A DNA stretch of 64,000 bases from Streptomyces roseirectus (GCF_014489635.1 NZ_CP060828.1:372001-436000), one strand, 5' to 3'. Shown: positions 36,818 through 46,052, counted from the first letter of the stretch. Translations and numbers: made by a program. The notes: generated by a model not told the origin, from the letters alone.

Positions 36818-37932
36818 GGTGTGTCGCCTCCCATCAGGGCCGCGGTGATCTCGTCGGCCGGGTCGAGGACGAGTACGCCGTCCCGCACCAGGTGGCGCAG
36901 GAGGGCGACGAGGTTGCGGGCGTAGGCCGTGGACGCGGCGGTGGCCGTCGCCGACGGCAGCCGTCCGGCGCCGATGAGAGTGACGCCGCCTTCCAGGACG
37001 TCCGTCTTGTCGGGTTCGGAGCCCTCGACGTTGCCGCCGGAGCCGCTCGCGGCGAGGTCGACGACGACCGAGCCGGGCCTCATCCGTTTCAGCGCGTCCC
37101 GGCTCACCAGGAGCGGCGGCCTGCGGCCCGGTACCTGGGCGGTGGTGATGACGATGTCGCAGCGGGCGATGTGGGCGTCGAGCGCGGCGCGCTGGGCCCG
37201 CTGTTCCCCGGCTGTCAGCTCCCTCGCGTAACCGCCTCGCTCGATGCCCGGTCCCTCTTGTGGCGGCGGGCTCGGTATGTCGAGGAACCGGGCGCCCAGT
37301 GACTCCACCTCCCCTCGGGATGCGGGGCGTACGTCGTACGCCGTGACGACGGCGCCGAGGCGGCGGGCGGTGGCGATGGCCTGCAGTCCGGCCACCCCGG
37401 CGCCGAGGACGAGGACCTGCGCCGGACGTGTGGTGCCCGCCGCGGTGGTCAGCATCGGGAGGAAGCGGTCGTACGCCTCGGCGGCGACGAGGGCGGCCTT
37501 GTAGCCGGCGACGTTCGCCTGTGAGGTGAGGGCGTCCATCGCCTGGGCCCGGCTGAGGGTGCGGGGCAGCAGGTCGAGGCTGATCGTGCGGACCCCGCGT
37601 CCGCGCAGGTCCCGCACGAGGCCGGGGTGGCGGGCCGGTTCCAGCAGGCCCACGAGGGTCTGCCCGCTCCTCAGTGCCCGGGCGCTGTCCGCGTCCGGCG
37701 GTCCCACGCACAGGACGGCGTCGGCGCGTGCGCACAGGACGTCGAAGGGTACGGTCTCGGCACCCGCCGCGGTGTAGTCGGCGTCGGTGAACCAGGCGGC
37801 GGAGCCTGCCCCGGTCTCGATCAGGACGTCGATGCCCGCCGTGCGCAGGAGGGCGACGGCCTCGGGGACGAGGGCGACGCGGCGTTCGCCGGGCGTCCGC
37901 TCGCGCGGCACGCCCACGGTGACGGTGGCCAT
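36814..37932 (-). CDS. pntAA: NAD(P) transhydrogenase alpha subunit, NAD-binding part
   Basis: 372 residues. VGVPRERTPGERRVALVPEA and SQANVAGYKAALVAAEAYDR with VLVLGAGVAGLQAIATARRLGA (dinucleotide site, about 170-191) and TTAQVPGRRPPLLVSRDALKRM identify the soluble PntA domain. First gene of the three-gene transhydrogenase operon, 66 bases downstream of the alcohol dehydrogenase gene, with a hairpin (37949-37975) between. Confidence 0.94.
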   Translation of the reverse strand: MATVTVGVPRERTPGERRVALVPEAVALLRTAGIDVLIETGAGSAAWFTDADYTAAGAETVPFDVLCARADAVLCVGPPDADSARALRSGQTLVGLLEPARHPGLVRDLRGRGVRTISLDLLPRTLSRAQAMDALTSQANVAGYKAALVAAEAYDRFLPMLTTAAGTTRPAQVLVLGAGVAGLQAIATARRLGAVVTAYDVRPASRGEVESLGARFLDIPSPPPQEGPGIERGGYARELTAGEQRAQRAALDAHIARCDIVITTAQVPGRRPPLLVSRDALKRMRPGSVVVDLAASGSGGNVEGSEPDKTDVLEGGVTLIGAGRLPSATATAASTAYARNLVALLRHLVRDGVLVLDPADEITAALMGGDTP

Positions 37933-37948
37933 GATCTGCTGCCTCTCC

Positions 37949-37975
37949 CCGGGGCCCGGTGGTGCCGGGCCCCGG
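37949..37975 (-). terminator. GC-rich hairpin between adh and pnt operon
   Basis: 11-bp stem CCGGGGCCCGG / CCGGGCCCCGG with a 5-base loop, ending 17 bases before the pntAA start. It could end alcohol dehydrogenase transcription or attenuate read-through. Confidence 0.5.
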
Positions 37976-37998
37976 ACCTCTCGAAACGGCCGGAGTGC

Positions 37999-39030
37999 TC
38001 AGAACTCGAAGACGAGCCGCGCCTCGGCCCGGCCGCCGAGGACCTCGTCGAAGGACTCGTTGACCTGTTCCAGCCGCCGGGGTTCGGCGATGATCCGGGT
38101 GCGTCCGGCCGCGTGCAGCGCGAACACCTCGGTCAGGTCCTGGCGGGTGCCGACGATGGAGCCGAGGACGGAGATGCCGCCGAGCACGGTCTCGAAGACC
38201 GGCACACTGATCGCCGCGTCGTCGGCGGGCAGTGCCACCATGACGAGCCGTCCGCCCCGGTCCAGGCACCGGTACGCCTGCTCGAAGGCCGTGGGTGAGG
38301 CCGCCAGGACGACGGCGACGTCCGCGCCGCCGGCCCGCCTGATCTCCTCGACCGGGTCGTGGGTGCGGGCGTTGACGGTCCGGTCGGCGCCGAGGCGGTG
38401 GGCGAGGCCCAGCTTGCCGGGTTCGAGGTCGACTGCGGTGACGAAGCCGCCGACCAGGCGCGCGTACTGGAGCGCGAGGTGTCCGAGGCCGCCGATACCG
38501 AAGACGGCGACCCGTTCGGCCGGGGTGACCCGGGCGACCTTGATCGCCTTGTACGTGGTGACGCCGGCGCAGGTCAGCGGGGCGGCGTCGAAGGACGACA
38601 CCGCGTCGGGCACCCGGACGACCGCCGTGGCGCTCGCGACGGCGTACTCGGCGTAGCAGCCGTCGACGGAGTAGCCCGTGTTGACCTGGGACGCGCACAG
38701 GGTCTCCCAGCCGGAGACGCAGTGTCGGCAGGTGCCGCAGGACGATCCGAGCCAGGGGACGGCGACCCGCTCGCCCGTCAGTCCGCCCGGGACTCCGGCG
38801 CCGACCGCCCGGACCGTGCCGACGCCCTCGTGGCCGGGGACGAACGGCGGGGTGGGTTTCACGGGCCAGTCGCCGTGGGCGGCGTGGATGTCGGTGTGGC
38901 AGAGCCCGGACGCCTCCATCTCCACGAGCAGTTGTCCGGGTCCGGGCTCGGGGACGGGCAGGTCCTGGATCTCCAGGGGCTTGCCGAAGTCGGTGACGAC
39001 TGCTGCCTTCATGGTGGGGCGCGGTGTCAC
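37999..39030 (-). CDS. Zinc-dependent alcohol dehydrogenase
   Basis: 343 residues. Catalytic zinc ligands in ASGLCHTDIHAAHGDWP and PGHEGVGTVRAVG; four structural zinc cysteines in CGTCRHCVSGWETLC; coenzyme site VFGIGGLGHLALQYARLVGG (about 178-197). It is a class III-like MDR alcohol dehydrogenase (AdhP-type) that probably interconverts ethanol and acetaldehyde with NAD(H). GTG start is preferred because AGGAGG lies 6 bases upstream. It is 10 bases downstream of the aldehyde dehydrogenase gene in the same transcript. Confidence 0.92.
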   Translation of the reverse strand: MTPRPTMKAAVVTDFGKPLEIQDLPVPEPGPGQLLVEMEASGLCHTDIHAAHGDWPVKPTPPFVPGHEGVGTVRAVGAGVPGGLTGERVAVPWLGSSCGTCRHCVSGWETLCASQVNTGYSVDGCYAEYAVASATAVVRVPDAVSSFDAAPLTCAGVTTYKAIKVARVTPAERVAVFGIGGLGHLALQYARLVGGFVTAVDLEPGKLGLAHRLGADRTVNARTHDPVEEIRRAGGADVAVVLAASPTAFEQAYRCLDRGGRLVMVALPADDAAISVPVFETVLGGISVLGSIVGTRQDLTEVFALHAAGRTRIIAEPRRLEQVNESFDEVLGGRAEARLVFEF

Positions 39031-39040
39031 GGGATGCCTC

Positions 39041-40561
39041 CTAGAACAGGCCGAGCGGCTTGGTGCCGTAGCTGACCAGCAGGTTCTTGGTCTGGCTGTA
39101 GTGGTCGAGCATTGTCTTGTGGGTCTCTCGGCCGATGCCGGAGATCTTGTAGCCGCCGAAGGCGGCGCCGGCCGGGTACAGGTGGTAGCAGTTGGTCCAG
39201 ACCCGTCCGGCCTTGATGGCGCGGCCGACGCGGTAGGCGCGGGCGCCGTCGCGGCTCCACACCCCGGCGCCGAGGCCGTAGAGCGTGTCGTTGGCGAGGG
39301 CCACGGCCTCGGCCTCGTCCTTGAAGGTGGTGACCGCGAGGACCGGGCCGAAGATCTCCTCCTGGAAGACCCGCATCCGGTTGTGGCCCTTGAGGACGGT
39401 CGGCTCGTAGAAGTAGCCGTCCGTGAACCGGCCGCCGAGGTCGGCCCGCTGTCCTCCGACGAGTACCTCGGCGCCTTCCTCGGCTCCGACGGCGACGTAG
39501 GAGGAGATCTTGTCGATCTGCCGCTGGGAGACCTGGGGGCCCATCATGGTGCCGGTGTCGAGCGGATCGCCCAGCCTGATGGCGCGGACACGCTCCAGGC
39601 AGCGCCCCATGAACTCCTCGTAGATGTCCTCCTGGATCAGGGCACGGGAGGGGCAGGTGCAGACCTCGCCCTTGTTGAAGGCGTAGAGCACCAGCCCTTC
39701 GACGGCCTTGTCCAGGAAGTCGTCGTCGGCGGCGGCCACGTCGCCGAAGAAGATGTTCGGCGACTTGCCGCCCAGTTCCAGGGTGACCGGGATGATGTTC
39801 TGCGACGCGTACTGCATGATCAGGCGGCCGGTGGTGGTCTCTCCGGTGAAGGCGACCTTGGCGATGCGCCTGTTGGTGGCGAGCGCCTTGCCGATCTCGG
39901 CGCCGGGGCCGTTCACGACGTTGAGGACGCCCGGCGGGAGGAGGTCACCGACGACCTCCATCAGCTTCAGGATCGACCACGGCGTCGGTGAGGCCGGCTT
40001 GATGACCGTGCAGTTGCCCGCGGCGAGCGCCGGGGCGAGCTTCCACGCGGCCATCAGCAGCGGGAAGTTGAAGGGGATGATCTGTCCGACCACGCCCAGC
40101 GGTTCGTGGAAGTGGTAGGCGATGGTCTCCTTGTCGATCTCGGTGATCTCGCTCTCCTCGGCGCGGATCGCCGCCGCGAAGTAGCGGAAGTGGTCGGCGG
40201 CCAGCGGGAGGTCGGCGGCCAGGGTCTCGCGGACGGGCTTGCCGTTCTCCCAGCTCTCGGCGACCGCGAGTTCCTCGCGGTGGGCGTCGATGGCGTCGGC
40301 GACCTTGTTCAGTGCGGCGGCTCGCTGTGCCGTGGTCGCCTCGCCCCAGGTGTCCTTGGCGGAGTGGGCGGCGTCCAGGGCGAGTTCGATGTCCTCGGGC
40401 CCGGACTTCGGGACCTCGCAGATCGGGCGGGCGGTGGCGGGGCACAGGTCCGGCGTGTACTGCCCGGTGGTCGGGGCCTGCCACTTGCCGCCGATGAAGT
40501 TCTCGTAGCGGGGTGCGACGTCGACGGGGCTGCCCGGTGCGCCCGGAGGCTCGTACTTCAT
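39041..40561 (-). CDS. NAD-dependent aldehyde dehydrogenase
   Basis: 506 residues, class AldA/AcoD type. Substrate and cofactor motifs: [56 protein letters not shown], the catalytic glutamate in [12 protein letters not shown] and the cysteine in [20 protein letters not shown] and the terminal [20 protein letters not shown] segment are characteristic of acetaldehyde/acetoin-linked ALDHs. Start at 40561 follows AAAGGGG. Paired with ADH, it suggests an ethanol-acetaldehyde-acetate route. A regulator lies 46 bases upstream. Confidence 0.93.
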   Translation of the reverse strand: MKYEPPGAPGSPVDVAPRYENFIGGKWQAPTTGQYTPDLCPATARPICEVPKSGPEDIELALDAAHSAKDTWGEATTAQRAAALNKVADAIDAHREELAVAESWENGKPVRETLAADLPLAADHFRYFAAAIRAEESEITEIDKETIAYHFHEPLGVVGQIIPFNFPLLMAAWKLAPALAAGNCTVIKPASPTPWSILKLMEVVGDLLPPGVLNVVNGPGAEIGKALATNRRIAKVAFTGETTTGRLIMQYASQNIIPVTLELGGKSPNIFFGDVAAADDDFLDKAVEGLVLYAFNKGEVCTCPSRALIQEDIYEEFMGRCLERVRAIRLGDPLDTGTMMGPQVSQRQIDKISSYVAVGAEEGAEVLVGGQRADLGGRFTDGYFYEPTVLKGHNRMRVFQEEIFGPVLAVTTFKDEAEAVALANDTLYGLGAGVWSRDGARAYRVGRAIKAGRVWTNCYHLYPAGAAFGGYKISGIGRETHKTMLDHYSQTKNLLVSYGTKPLGLF

Positions 40562-40607
40562 GATCGTCCCCTTTCCGGTGACGACGGTCGGGCTGATGTG
40601 CGACACG

Positions 40608-41801
40608 CTAGGAGCGGGAACGCTGCAACCGCGCTGCATGTCCGGTGGTCCTCTCCAGATGGCCGGCGCGGGCAGCGGCGGCGGCGCGCTGCGGTGATCC
40701 GCCGGGCAGGGAGCGGGCGAGCGCGGTCCAGGCCGGGGCGTCGTCGGTGCCCCATTCCGAGACGGTCCAGCGGCGCAGCAGATCAGCGCTGCCCGCGGCC
40801 AGCACGGCACCGCGCAACTGCTGTTCCAGCGACCGCCGGTGTGCCACGACGAGCGGCGCCTCGGAGCGCGGCAGCAGCGGGCCGGGGTAGCGGGTGAGGG
40901 CCGCGGCCGGCCGGCCCTGTGCGAGGAGGCCGGCCACCTCGTCGTAGTCGGCGCGTACCGGGCCGAGCAGCGCGTAGGGCCGGGAGCCGAGGAGACCGGG
41001 GCCGAGGGCCGCGCGCAGCCGGGTCAGCTCGGCGCGCAGTGTCGAGGGGGGTATCTCGTGCTCCGAGAGGTCCACCGCGAGCCGGTCTCCGCTCACGCCC
41101 CGGCCCTCCAGGGCCAGTGTCACCACGATCTCGCTGTGCCGGGGGCTGAGGCGGCGCACGCGCCCGGCGTGCTCCAGCAGGGCGCTGTCCCGGGCGAGTG
41201 CCCGCAGCCGTACGACGTCCTCGGCGGCCGGGGTGCGCGGGAGCACCGCCTGTGCGGCCAGGGCCGCCGCGCGCACCGCGGCCAGTGCCGGGGGCGTGGC
41301 GATGCTCGGGCCGCCGGAGAGGTCGATCGCGCCGAGCAACAGCCCGGTGCGGGGGTCGCGCACGGGCGCCGCGGCACACGACCAGGTGCGGACGGCTGTG
41401 CCGTAGTGCTCGCCCTCCACGATCTGGACGGCCCGGCCCAGTTCCAGGGCGGTGCCGGGGGCGTTGGTCCCGGCCGACGGTTCGGACCACCCGGCGCCCT
41501 CGACGAACCGTATCCGCTCGGCTCGGCGCAGCGCGCTTCGGTCGCCCTCGACCCACAGCAGGGTTCCGTCGGTGTCCGCGACCGCGAAGACGTGCCCGTC
41601 GTCGGTGGCGCCCCGCCCCAGGAGGTCGCGCAGGAGAGGCAGCGCGGCGGCGAGGGAATGGCCGCGCCGGCGCTCGTCCAGTTCGGTGGCGGCTTCGGGC
41701 ACCGGGGCGAGAGCGTCGGCCCGTACACCGCGTGCGGTACAGCGCGCCCACGACTCGGCCACCAGACGGCGGGGCCCGTGGGCGGGGGGAGGAACGGGCA
41801 T
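40608..41801 (-). CDS. GAF-domain transcriptional regulator of the ald-adh operon (AcoR-like, no AAA+ domain)
   Basis: 397 residues. [20 protein letters not shown] at the N-terminus is the AcoR/GAF-type opening. A GAF domain follows (about 65-185: [60 protein letters not shown]). The second half (about 215-300: [40 protein letters not shown]) resembles the winged helix-turn-helix of AcoR-like GAF regulators in actinobacteria, with no sigma-54 ATPase module. AGGAGG 6 bases before the ATG. It likely senses an aldehyde or acetoin-like signal for the genes downstream. Confidence 0.8.
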   Translation of the reverse strand: MPVPPPAHGPRRLVAESWARCTARGVRADALAPVPEAATELDERRRGHSLAAALPLLRDLLGRGATDDGHVFAVADTDGTLLWVEGDRSALRRAERIRFVEGAGWSEPSAGTNAPGTALELGRAVQIVEGEHYGTAVRTWSCAAAPVRDPRTGLLLGAIDLSGGPSIATPPALAAVRAAALAAQAVLPRTPAAEDVVRLRALARDSALLEHAGRVRRLSPRHSEIVVTLALEGRGVSGDRLAVDLSEHEIPPSTLRAELTRLRAALGPGLLGSRPYALLGPVRADYDEVAGLLAQGRPAAALTRYPGPLLPRSEAPLVVAHRRSLEQQLRGAVLAAGSADLLRRWTVSEWGTDDAPAWTALARSLPGGSPQRAAAAARAGHLERTTGHAARLQRSRS

Positions 41802-41836
41802 GGCGCCTCCTGCGTGCGGTTCTCCGGCGTGCCGGT

Positions 41837-42658
41837 TCAGCCGGCGTCCGGCACCAGCACCACGGGGCAGTGGGAGCGGCTGAGCAGGGTGTGGGTGACG
41901 GGGCCGGAGTGCCGGTGGGTGCCGATGACGACGACGGCCGCCTCGCGGCCCGCCTCCAGGAGGGCGTGGGCGGGGTCGGTGTTCACGGCGCGGATGTCGA
42001 CGGGTACGCGCGGGTGCCGCTCCCGCAGCCTGGCGACGCCGAAGCGGGGTACGGCCCCCTCGGCGCGTTCCTCCTGTGCCCGGCGCCGCTGGCCGGGGCT
42101 CGTCGCGGGGATCGGCGAGGGCATCTCGGGCGTGGTGTGTCGGTGGGCCATGGCGTGCAGGACGCGCAGCGGCGCCTGCCGGCGTTCCGCCTCCTCGAAG
42201 GCGTAGACGGCCGCTTCCTCGTCGGCGTCGCCCCGCAGCCCGAGCACCACGGGGCGTCCGGTGCCGGCGGGTTCGCGGGGGCGGTCGTCGCGTACGACGA
42301 GCAGCGGGCCGCGGGCCCGTGCGGCCAGCCTGAGGCTGACCGAGCCGGCGAGGAGCCCGGCGAGCGGGCCCATCCCCCGGGTGCCGACGACCGTGAGGAG
42401 CGCGCCGGCGCTCGCGCGGGCCAGCACCTCCACCGGCCCGCCCTCGACGGCCTCGCCGGTGACCGGCAGCCCCGGCCGGCGCAGCCGCGTGCGGCTCACG
42501 GCCGAGGCGAGCACGGGCCCCGCCTCGTCGCGGTCGCGCACGGCGTACACGACCCGCAGGGCGGCCGCCCGGCACCCGGCCTCCTCCATGGCGCGGTCCA
42601 GCGCGCGCACGGCGCCCGGTGAACCGTCCACTCCGACGACGACATCGTGGCGAGTCAT
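41837..42658 (-). CDS. Universal stress protein, tandem UspA domains
   Basis: 273 residues. Domain 1 begins DVVVGVDGSPGAVRALDRAM and ends LLTVVGTRGMGPLAGLLAGSV; domain 2 starts GRPVVLGLRGDADEEAAVYA and ends VVVIGTHRHSGPVTHTLLSR with CPVVLVPDAG. The ATG at 42656-42658 follows GGAAGGGG by 7 bases. Paired boxes (42749-42784) lie upstream. Confidence 0.92.
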   Translation of the reverse strand: MTRHDVVVGVDGSPGAVRALDRAMEEAGCRAAALRVVYAVRDRDEAGPVLASAVSRTRLRRPGLPVTGEAVEGGPVEVLARASAGALLTVVGTRGMGPLAGLLAGSVSLRLAARARGPLLVVRDDRPREPAGTGRPVVLGLRGDADEEAAVYAFEEAERRQAPLRVLHAMAHRHTTPEMPSPIPATSPGQRRRAQEERAEGAVPRFGVARLRERHPRVPVDIRAVNTDPAHALLEAGREAAVVVIGTHRHSGPVTHTLLSRSHCPVVLVPDAG

Positions 42659-42748
42659 GGTCCGTTCCCCTTCCCTGCGGCAGGCGGCTCCAGACCGATG
42701 CTCGTCCCGGGCCGGCACCGGTGACAGGGGCCTCAGGAACCCGGGGGC

Positions 42749-42784
42749 GCGCCGGACGGCCCCTTGCGGCGGGCCGAACGGCCC
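42749..42784. promoter_or_regulatory. Paired OsdR/DosR-like boxes, USP promoter
   Basis: GCGCCGGACGGCCC (42749-42762) and GGGCCGAACGGCCC (42771-42784), 22 bases start to start, 90-126 bases before the USP start. Tandem sites two helical turns apart are typical of DevR-family regulators. Confidence 0.6.
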
Positions 42785-42879
42785 CGGCACGCACCGACGA
42801 CGCCGCCCGCGGGCGGGGCGGCGGCATCCGGCAAAGCTGTCGGCCCACGCTGCGGCGGCCGGTGGGCGCGAGGGGTTCG

Positions 42880-43198
42880 CTGCGCGGCCACGGCTCGCAC
42901 CGCCCGCCAGGCGATGTACCGCGTCGGGGCCGGTGGCCCGGCGCACCTCTCCCCGGACGACGGCGTAGTTGACGGGCACATCGAGGGGGTCCTCGACGGT
43001 GGGGACGGCGAGTTCGGTGCGGCGGGCGGTGTGTGCCTGGCCGGCGGGGCGGTCGGCGGTGGCGCCGGTGAGCGCCGACGCCGTGGTCTCCAGCGCGGCG
43101 GCGAGCCGGAACAGCGCGCCGGAGCCGGGGGCCGCCCCCTTCCGCGCCTGCGGACAGCCGAGACAGCCGGGCGCCGTGCCCGTCCGTGCGGCGATCTC
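42880..43198 (-). pseudogene. HTH-pyridoxamine oxidase-like gene remnant
   Basis: One frame reads EIAARTGTAPGCLGCPQA, GSGALFRLAAALETTASALT, then DVPVNYAVVRGEVRRATG. This matches the order of actinobacterial Xre-HTH plus PPOX proteins (recognition helix, GALLRLAAALDTTVxxLTG, and the FMN-oxidase strand VPVNYAVVDG), but the N-terminus is missing, the intervening ~60 residues of the PPOX fold are gone, and after the VNY segment the pattern disappears. There is no start or RBS. A related intact PPOX gene (57909-58346) exists in the window. Confidence 0.55.
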
Positions 43199-43214
43199 CT
43201 GGCTCCCCGCGCCG

Positions 43215-43916
43215 CTACCTCCCCCGGCGCTCCTCCGGCTCCGGTGGCTCCAGGTGGGAGGCCAGGACGGCGGCCTGGACGCGGCGTTGGACGCCGAGTT
43301 TGGCGAGGAGGCGGGAGATGTGGTTCTTGACGGTCTTCTCGGAGAGGTAGAGCTTCTTGCCGATCTCCCGGTTGGTGAGGCCGTCGCCGATGAGGGCGAG
43401 GATGTCGCGTTCGCGCGGGGAGAGGCCGGCGAGTTCGTCGGGGACGGCCGGGGTGTCGGCGGGGTCGGCGCGCAGGGAGCGCATGAGGCGGGCGGTGGTC
43501 GCGGGGTCGAGCATGGACTGGCCTGAGGCGACCGTGCGGACCGCCGAGACGAGGTCGGAGCCCTTGATCTGCTTGAGGACGTAGCCGGAGGCCCCGGCCA
43601 TGATCGCGTCGAGGAGGGCGTCCTCGTCGTCGAACGAGGTCAGCATCAGGCAGGCCAGCTCGGGCATCCGGTCGCGCAGTTCACGGCAGACGGTGATGCC
43701 GTCGCCGTCGGGGAGGCGGACGTCGAGGACGGCGACGTCGGGCCGCAGCGCCGGGCCCCGGACGAGCGCGTGCTCGACCGTCCCGGCGTCCCCGACGACC
43801 GAGATGTCGGGTTCGGCGTCGAGGAGGTCGGTCAGGCCGCGGCGTACGACCTCGTGGTCGTCGAGCAGGAACACGCGGATCGGGTCCTGCTCGGTGAAGG
43901 TGCGTGCCTGCGCCAT
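43215..43916 (-). CDS. osdR: OsdR/DevR-like NarL-family response regulator
   Basis: 233 residues. Receiver domain (about 13-130): acidic pair Asp19-Asp20 in VFLLDDHEVVRRGL, phospho-acceptor Asp65 in VLDVRLPDGDG, conserved Lys115 in GYVLKQIKGSD. LuxR-type HTH (about 160-220): LSPRERDILALIGDGLTNRE, IGKKLYLSEKTVKNHISRLL. This is the DosR/DevR architecture; in Streptomyces coelicolor the comparable regulator is OsdR, controlling oxygen-limitation genes. The cognate kinase is probably the GAF sensor at 58998, 15 kb away. A box 67 bases upstream suggests autoregulation. Confidence 0.88.
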   Translation of the reverse strand: MAQARTFTEQDPIRVFLLDDHEVVRRGLTDLLDAEPDISVVGDAGTVEHALVRGPALRPDVAVLDVRLPDGDGITVCRELRDRMPELACLMLTSFDDEDALLDAIMAGASGYVLKQIKGSDLVSAVRTVASGQSMLDPATTARLMRSLRADPADTPAVPDELAGLSPRERDILALIGDGLTNREIGKKLYLSEKTVKNHISRLLAKLGVQRRVQAAVLASHLEPPEPEERRGR

Positions 43917-43980
43917 GACGGCCTCTCGCTCGGTGGACGTGCTTGCCCACGACGATCATCACCGGCCGGGCCCGCTCGCA

Positions 43981-44691
43981 CTAGGGCCGACCGGCCCCAT
44001 CTGACATCTTCCCGCCCGGCACCAGTTCGAACGCGACGTCCACGACCCCTTCGACCGCTCGCACCAGCCGTGCGGCCACCGGCACGAGGGAGGTGTCGCG
44101 GATCCGTCCGGCGAGGGTCACCACGCCGTCGTGGACGTCGACCCGCACCAGGGAGGCGGGCTGCGGGAAGAGGTGGGCGACGATCTCGCGGCGGACCTCC
44201 TCGGCGATCGACTCGTCCTCGCGTAGGAAGACCTTGAGGAGGTCGGTGCGGCTGACGATGCCCTGCAGCCGGCCCAGTTCGTCCACGACGGGCAGGCGCT
44301 TGACCTTCGCGCGTGCCATGGTGCGGGCGGCCCGGGCGAGGGTGGTGTCGGGGCGGACGGTGAGCGCGGGGGAGGTCATCAGGTCCCGGGCTCGCAGGCC
44401 GCCGGCCTTCTCCAGGTCCTTGAGGCGACGCGGTTGGGCGATGGGGGTCCCCCCGGTCGAGCGCGGCCGAGACCGGGAGATGTCCGGGTCGCCGTCGCGG
44501 AACTCCTCCTTGCACAGCAGGTCCGCCTCGGAGACCACGCCGATCACCCGGTCCTCGGCCGCCAGCACGGGCAGACCGCTGACCCGCCACTCCCGCATCA
44601 GCCGCACGATCTCCTTGAAGCCGGCGTCCTGTCCGACGCTGACGACGGTGTGCGTCATGACGTCGCTGACGATGTGTGGTGTGCCGTGCAT
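43981..44691 (-). CDS. CBS-BON domain protein
   Basis: 236 residues. Two CBS domains (about 8-60 and 95-150: VSDVMTHTVVSVGQDAGFKE, GLPVLAAEDRVIGVVSEADL; RARDLMTSPALTVRPDTTLA, KRLPVVDELGRLQGIVSRTD) are followed by a BON domain (about 160-230: VRVDVHDGVVTLAGRIRDTS, AVEGVVDVAFELV). CBS pairs sense adenine nucleotides; BON suggests membrane or ligand contact. Such CBS-BON proteins are recurrent members of hypoxia regulons in actinobacteria. One of four in the window. Confidence 0.9.
   Translation of the reverse strand: MHGTPHIVSDVMTHTVVSVGQDAGFKEIVRLMREWRVSGLPVLAAEDRVIGVVSEADLLCKEEFRDGDPDISRSRPRSTGGTPIAQPRRLKDLEKAGGLRARDLMTSPALTVRPDTTLARAARTMARAKVKRLPVVDELGRLQGIVSRTDLLKVFLREDESIAEEVRREIVAHLFPQPASLVRVDVHDGVVTLAGRIRDTSLVPVAARLVRAVEGVVDVAFELVPGGKMSDGAGRP
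43984..43997. promoter_or_regulatory. OsdR/DosR-like box upstream of the response regulator
   Basis: GGGCCGACCGGCCC lies inside the last codons of the CBS-BON gene and 67 bases before the regulator ATG. Same position class as at other genes. Confidence 0.6.
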
Positions 44692-44715
44692 GGGTGTCCT
44701 CTCCTCGGTCAGAGG

Positions 44716-45180
44716 TCAGATGCGGGTGCCGGCGCCGTAGGGGGCGTACAGGTCGAGGAGCCGGGTGCGGGCGGAGCGCAGGCGGTGGGCCAGGATGCCG
44801 CCCACCCACAGGGCGACGGAGTTGCCGAGCGCCGGGTCGTCCTGGCACAGCGAGCGCACGGCGACGCCGTCGAACTCGTAGGCCCGCACCAGGGTCGTGG
44901 CCTCGGCGCCGAGGTGCCAGGCGTGAGGTCCCAGCAGCCAGGACCAGCCGACGAGTTCGTCGTGTCCCAGGTTCTCGATGACGGCGGCCCGGCGGCCCGG
45001 CACCTTCATGTCGAGTTCGACGCGTCCGGTGCGGATGACCCAGAACCGGTCGGCCCGCCCGCCCTCTTCGAAGATCCGGGTGCCCGGCGGGAAGGACACC
45101 TCGCTCGCGAGGCGCATCAGCCGGTGCCGGTGCTCGGCCGGGAGGGCGCGCAGCATGCTCGGGGTGGGGGCGGCGTTCAT
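44716..45180 (-). CDS. Cyclic nucleotide-binding domain protein without HTH
   Basis: 154 residues comprising only the jelly-roll: SEVSFPPGTRIFEEGGRADR, GRVELDMKVPGRRAAVIENL, LVGWSWLLGPHAWHLGAEAT, then a C-terminal helix HRLRSARTRLLDLYAPYG. Length and sequence stop before any DNA-binding HTH, so it is a CRP-like sensor domain rather than a transcription factor. 24 bases upstream of the CBS-BON gene on the same strand, so probably cotranscribed. Function unknown. Confidence 0.82.
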   Translation of the reverse strand: MNAAPTPSMLRALPAEHRHRLMRLASEVSFPPGTRIFEEGGRADRFWVIRTGRVELDMKVPGRRAAVIENLGHDELVGWSWLLGPHAWHLGAEATTLVRAYEFDGVAVRSLCQDDPALGNSVALWVGGILAHRLRSARTRLLDLYAPYGAGTRI

Positions 45181-45253
45181 GGCGTGTCCTCCCGGTGCGG
45201 GGGCGTACGACGGGCTGCTGCCAGCGTGTGCCCGCCCCGCGCGGCGCGGCCAT

Positions 45254-45328
45254 GGGCCGTTCGGTCCGCCGGCGCGCCGACCGGCACCCTCCCCGGACGG
45301 CGGCCCGGGTCAGGGCCGTTCGGCCCTG
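45254..45328. promoter_or_regulatory. OsdR/DosR-like boxes in divergent promoter
   Basis: GGGCCGTTCGGTCC (45254-45267) and the near-perfect CAGGGCCGTTCGGCCCTG (45311-45328) lie between the cNMP-binding (minus) and DoxX (plus) genes, 73 bases from one start and 100 from the other. The second is the best box in the window. Confidence 0.65.
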
Positions 45329-45428
45329 CGCGGGGCGACCTTCGGCATCCGGCGCCGGGCGCCGGCCCTGACGAGAGTGAGGTGTGTCAGGCAACGGCCT
45401 GCCCCGTCCCCGAAGGGAAACCACCGCC

Positions 45429-46043
45429 ATGTCCGTGCACGAACACCCCCACCGCAGCTCCGGGTTCCACCTGCCGTCCTTCCGTGCCCGCCTGGCCCCG
45501 GCCACGGGTGAGGCGGTGCGCGCGCACACCGCGGCGGCGTACGCGTTCGCCTCCCTGCGGCTGCTCACCGGGTTCGTCTTCCTGTGGGCGTTCCTCGACA
45601 AGACCTTCGGTTTCGGTTACGCCACCGCCTCCGGCAAGGGATGGGTCGACGGCGGTTCACCCACCCGGGGCTTCCTGTCCCGTGTCTCGGCCGGTCCGAT
45701 GGAGTCGACGTTCCACTCCTGGGCCGGGGACACCTGGGCGGACTGGCTGTTCATGCTCGGCCTGCTCGGCATCGGCCTCGCCCTCGTCGCGGGGGTCGCG
45801 CTGCGGATCGCCGCCGTCGCGGGCGCCGCGCTGATGGCGTTCATGTGGATCGCCGAGTGGCCGCCGGCCAAGCACCTCTCGGACGGCTCGGCCAGCATGT
45901 CGACCAACCCGTTCGCCGACTACCACCTGGTCTACGCGGTCGTCCTGATCGTGCTGGCCGTCGTCGCGGCGGGCGACGCGCTGGGCCTCGGACGGCTGTG
46001 GGCCCGGCTGCCCCTCGTGCGCGACCACGCCTGGCTGCGCTGA
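45429..46043 (+). CDS. DoxX-family membrane protein
   Basis: 204 residues. Four hydrophobic segments: YAFASLRLLTGFVFLWAFLD (about 37-56), DWLFMLGLLGIGLALVAGVA, ALRIAAVAGAALMAFMWIAE, and YHLVYAVVLIVLAVVAAGDA. This matches DoxX-like proteins, linked in actinobacteria to thiol/oxidant homeostasis in membranes. A box 100 bases upstream suggests hypoxic control. Start at 45429 follows GAAGGGAAA. Confidence 0.82.
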   Translation: MSVHEHPHRSSGFHLPSFRARLAPATGEAVRAHTAAAYAFASLRLLTGFVFLWAFLDKTFGFGYATASGKGWVDGGSPTRGFLSRVSAGPMESTFHSWAGDTWADWLFMLGLLGIGLALVAGVALRIAAVAGAALMAFMWIAEWPPAKHLSDGSASMSTNPFADYHLVYAVVLIVLAVVAAGDALGLGRLWARLPLVRDHAWLR

Positions 46044-46052
46044 CTCCCGGAC

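Larger units (their letters stand above)
42659..43214. other. Intergenic region with a decayed gene
   Basis: 556 bases between the USP and osdR-like genes. Contains the two boxes at 42749-42784 and an HTH-PPOX pseudogene remnant upstream of them. Confidence 0.6.

Noticed and set aside
44716..45180. CRP/FNR transcription factor
   Set aside because: The frame ends after the cyclic nucleotide-binding fold; no helix-turn-helix follows.
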